Below are positions 63,440-64,000 of a stretch of DNA of 64,000 nucleotides, one piece after another. A program made the translations under genes and the position numbers. The stretch is from contig NZ_OX267715.1 in NCBI RefSeq assembly GCF_946151075.1, positions 1,651,881-1,715,880 on the forward strand, given 5' to 3'. The stretch comes from Neobacillus sp. Marseille-Q6967 (GTDB lineage: Bacteria > Bacillota > Bacilli > Bacillales > Cytobacillaceae). Numbering within the stretch: the stretch's first letter is position 1; each line of letters begins with the position of its first letter. The notes beneath the pieces are model-generated. The model was given only the letters and a program-made list of their open reading frames with translations. It did not search any database and was not told the origin of the DNA.

Positions 63440-63640
63440 CTAAAAGTTGAATAAACTTTCAACAATGTGATTAAGACCAATTAACCTAAAACCTAAAATA
63501 TGTAACTCACTTAAACCAAAGGCTAGTATGAGTATGGAAAAGTATAAAAGGATTTCCTTTTTTTCTTTATTTCTCCATACTTGTCGAATATCAATTAATG
63601 CTACCGCGACAAATAAAATGATTAGTCCAACCGTTCCCAT
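63440..63640 (-). CDS. Small membrane protein of a germination operon, 66 aa
   Basis: ATG overlaps the TAA of the Ger(x)C gene (TAATG at 63640), so translation is coupled. Two hydrophobic stretches, 'TVGLIILFVAVALIDI' and 'ILLYFSILILAFGLSELHIL', predict two membrane helices separated by a basic loop ('RQVWRNKEKKE'). Small proteins of this type often follow gerA-type receptor genes and may be receptor D-type subunits; that role is inferred from position. Operon terminator at 63363-63390. Confidence 0.65.
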   Translation of the reverse strand: MGTVGLIILFVAVALIDIRQVWRNKEKKEILLYFSILILAFGLSELHILGFRLIGLNHIVESLFNF

Positions 63641-64000
63641 TATGGTTCAACTTCCCTTATCTTAACTTGTGTTGGTTCAATTACCAGCCCCGATCTTCTA
63701 ACGTTTGACTCAATCTTCATGTTAAAGACGACATCATTTAGATAATCTTTATTTTTCCCTCTTTTTGCCCACACCTCAGGATAAAATCTCCTTACTTCTT
63801 TTCCAATGCCATAAATATCTGATTGTAGTTCTTTGGCTGTATTAAATTCCTTTTGAACATAAATCTTAATATTCTTCGATATTTCTTTCTCAATGTATTT
63901 TATGTTCTCCTTTTCAAGCAAATCAGTTGAACACGATTGATCAATTACATTTCCTTCTAAACTAATATCCATTTTCATTTCTATTTGATTATTCTTAACA
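63640..64000 (-). CDS. Ger(x)C-family spore germination protein, 5' end cut by window edge
   Basis: The frame is open to the right edge. The visible 120 residues read 'MKMDISLEGNVIDQS' followed by 'YIEKEISKNIKIYVQKEFNT', 'DIYGIGKEVRRFYPEVWAKR' and 'FNMKIESNVRRSGLVIE'. This is the C-terminal domain of GerAC/GerBC/GerKC lipoproteins, one of the three subunits of nutrient germinant receptors in the spore inner membrane. The A and B subunit genes are expected beyond position 64000. It strongly supports an endospore-forming host. Confidence 0.9.
   Translation of the reverse strand, partial: VKNNQIEMKMDISLEGNVIDQSCSTDLLEKENIKYIEKEISKNIKIYVQKEFNTAKELQSDIYGIGKEVRRFYPEVWAKRGKNKDYLNDVVFNMKIESNVRRSGLVIEPTQVKIREVEP

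Overview
The window is a low-GC, endospore-former type chromosome segment, most likely from a Bacillus-related genus of Bacillaceae (inference). The evidence is the AGGAGG-type ribosome binding sites, a Ger(x)C spore-germination subunit at the right edge, a YjcZ-type small sporulation protein, an anthrax-type prolyl 4-hydroxylase, an LrgA/LrgB pair and Bacillus-like purine genes.

Left accessory zone (1-10.3 kb). A Vsr-type endonuclease runs off the left edge. It is followed by a decayed mobile region: a TIR-protein tail, a frameshifted MerR-like regulator, a tRNA-Leu 3' fragment that looks like an attachment-site remnant, an intact DnaB-like helicase, a DnaD-like replication gene with two in-frame stops, and another frameshifted gene. 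Small membrane and spore-type genes, a LysM-SPOR secreted protein, a prolyl 4-hydroxylase, a deleted second copy of a PrmA-like methyltransferase gene and a replication-type HTH protein follow.

Central metabolic zone (10.5-28 kb). This holds a membrane protein with a VAO-type flavin oxidase, a HAD phosphatase, a LysR regulator, an MHS-family transporter with an acyl-CoA ligase, a phytoene desaturase-like oxidoreductase, a 52-bp tandem palindromic repeat, and a rifamycin phosphotransferase. A minimal lanthipeptide locus (24.8-28.0 kb) then pairs one precursor with an NHLP-like leader with one lyase-kinase-LanC synthetase that keeps the zinc ligands (class IV-like).

Catabolic locus (28.2-39.7 kb). 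A lipoprotein-dependent ABC importer is co-oriented with a creatininase-like hydrolase, an argininosuccinate lyase-like enzyme and a BadF-type amino sugar kinase. A ROK repressor and a divergent secreted PIG-L deacetylase flank it, with ROK/XylR-type palindromes in front of both. I infer uptake and breakdown of an N-acylated amino-sugar conjugate. No described pathway with this gene set is known to me.

Second accessory zone (39.8-48.2 kb). A GTAGAAG repeat array and a GIY-YIG protein precede a WYL regulator, an AddA-like helicase (3' frameshift) and an AddB-like Fe-S nuclease. The last three are bracketed by two near-identical 28-nt hairpins, so this is a candidate defence or DNA-processing cassette.

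Right zone (48.4-64 kb). lrgAB is followed by purK-C-S-Q-L-M-N-H-D on the minus strand, with purF divergent from purK. purE and purB are absent and no PurR box or purine riboswitch was recognised. Cardiolipin synthase, the intact PrmA-like methyltransferase and the end of a germination receptor operon close the window.
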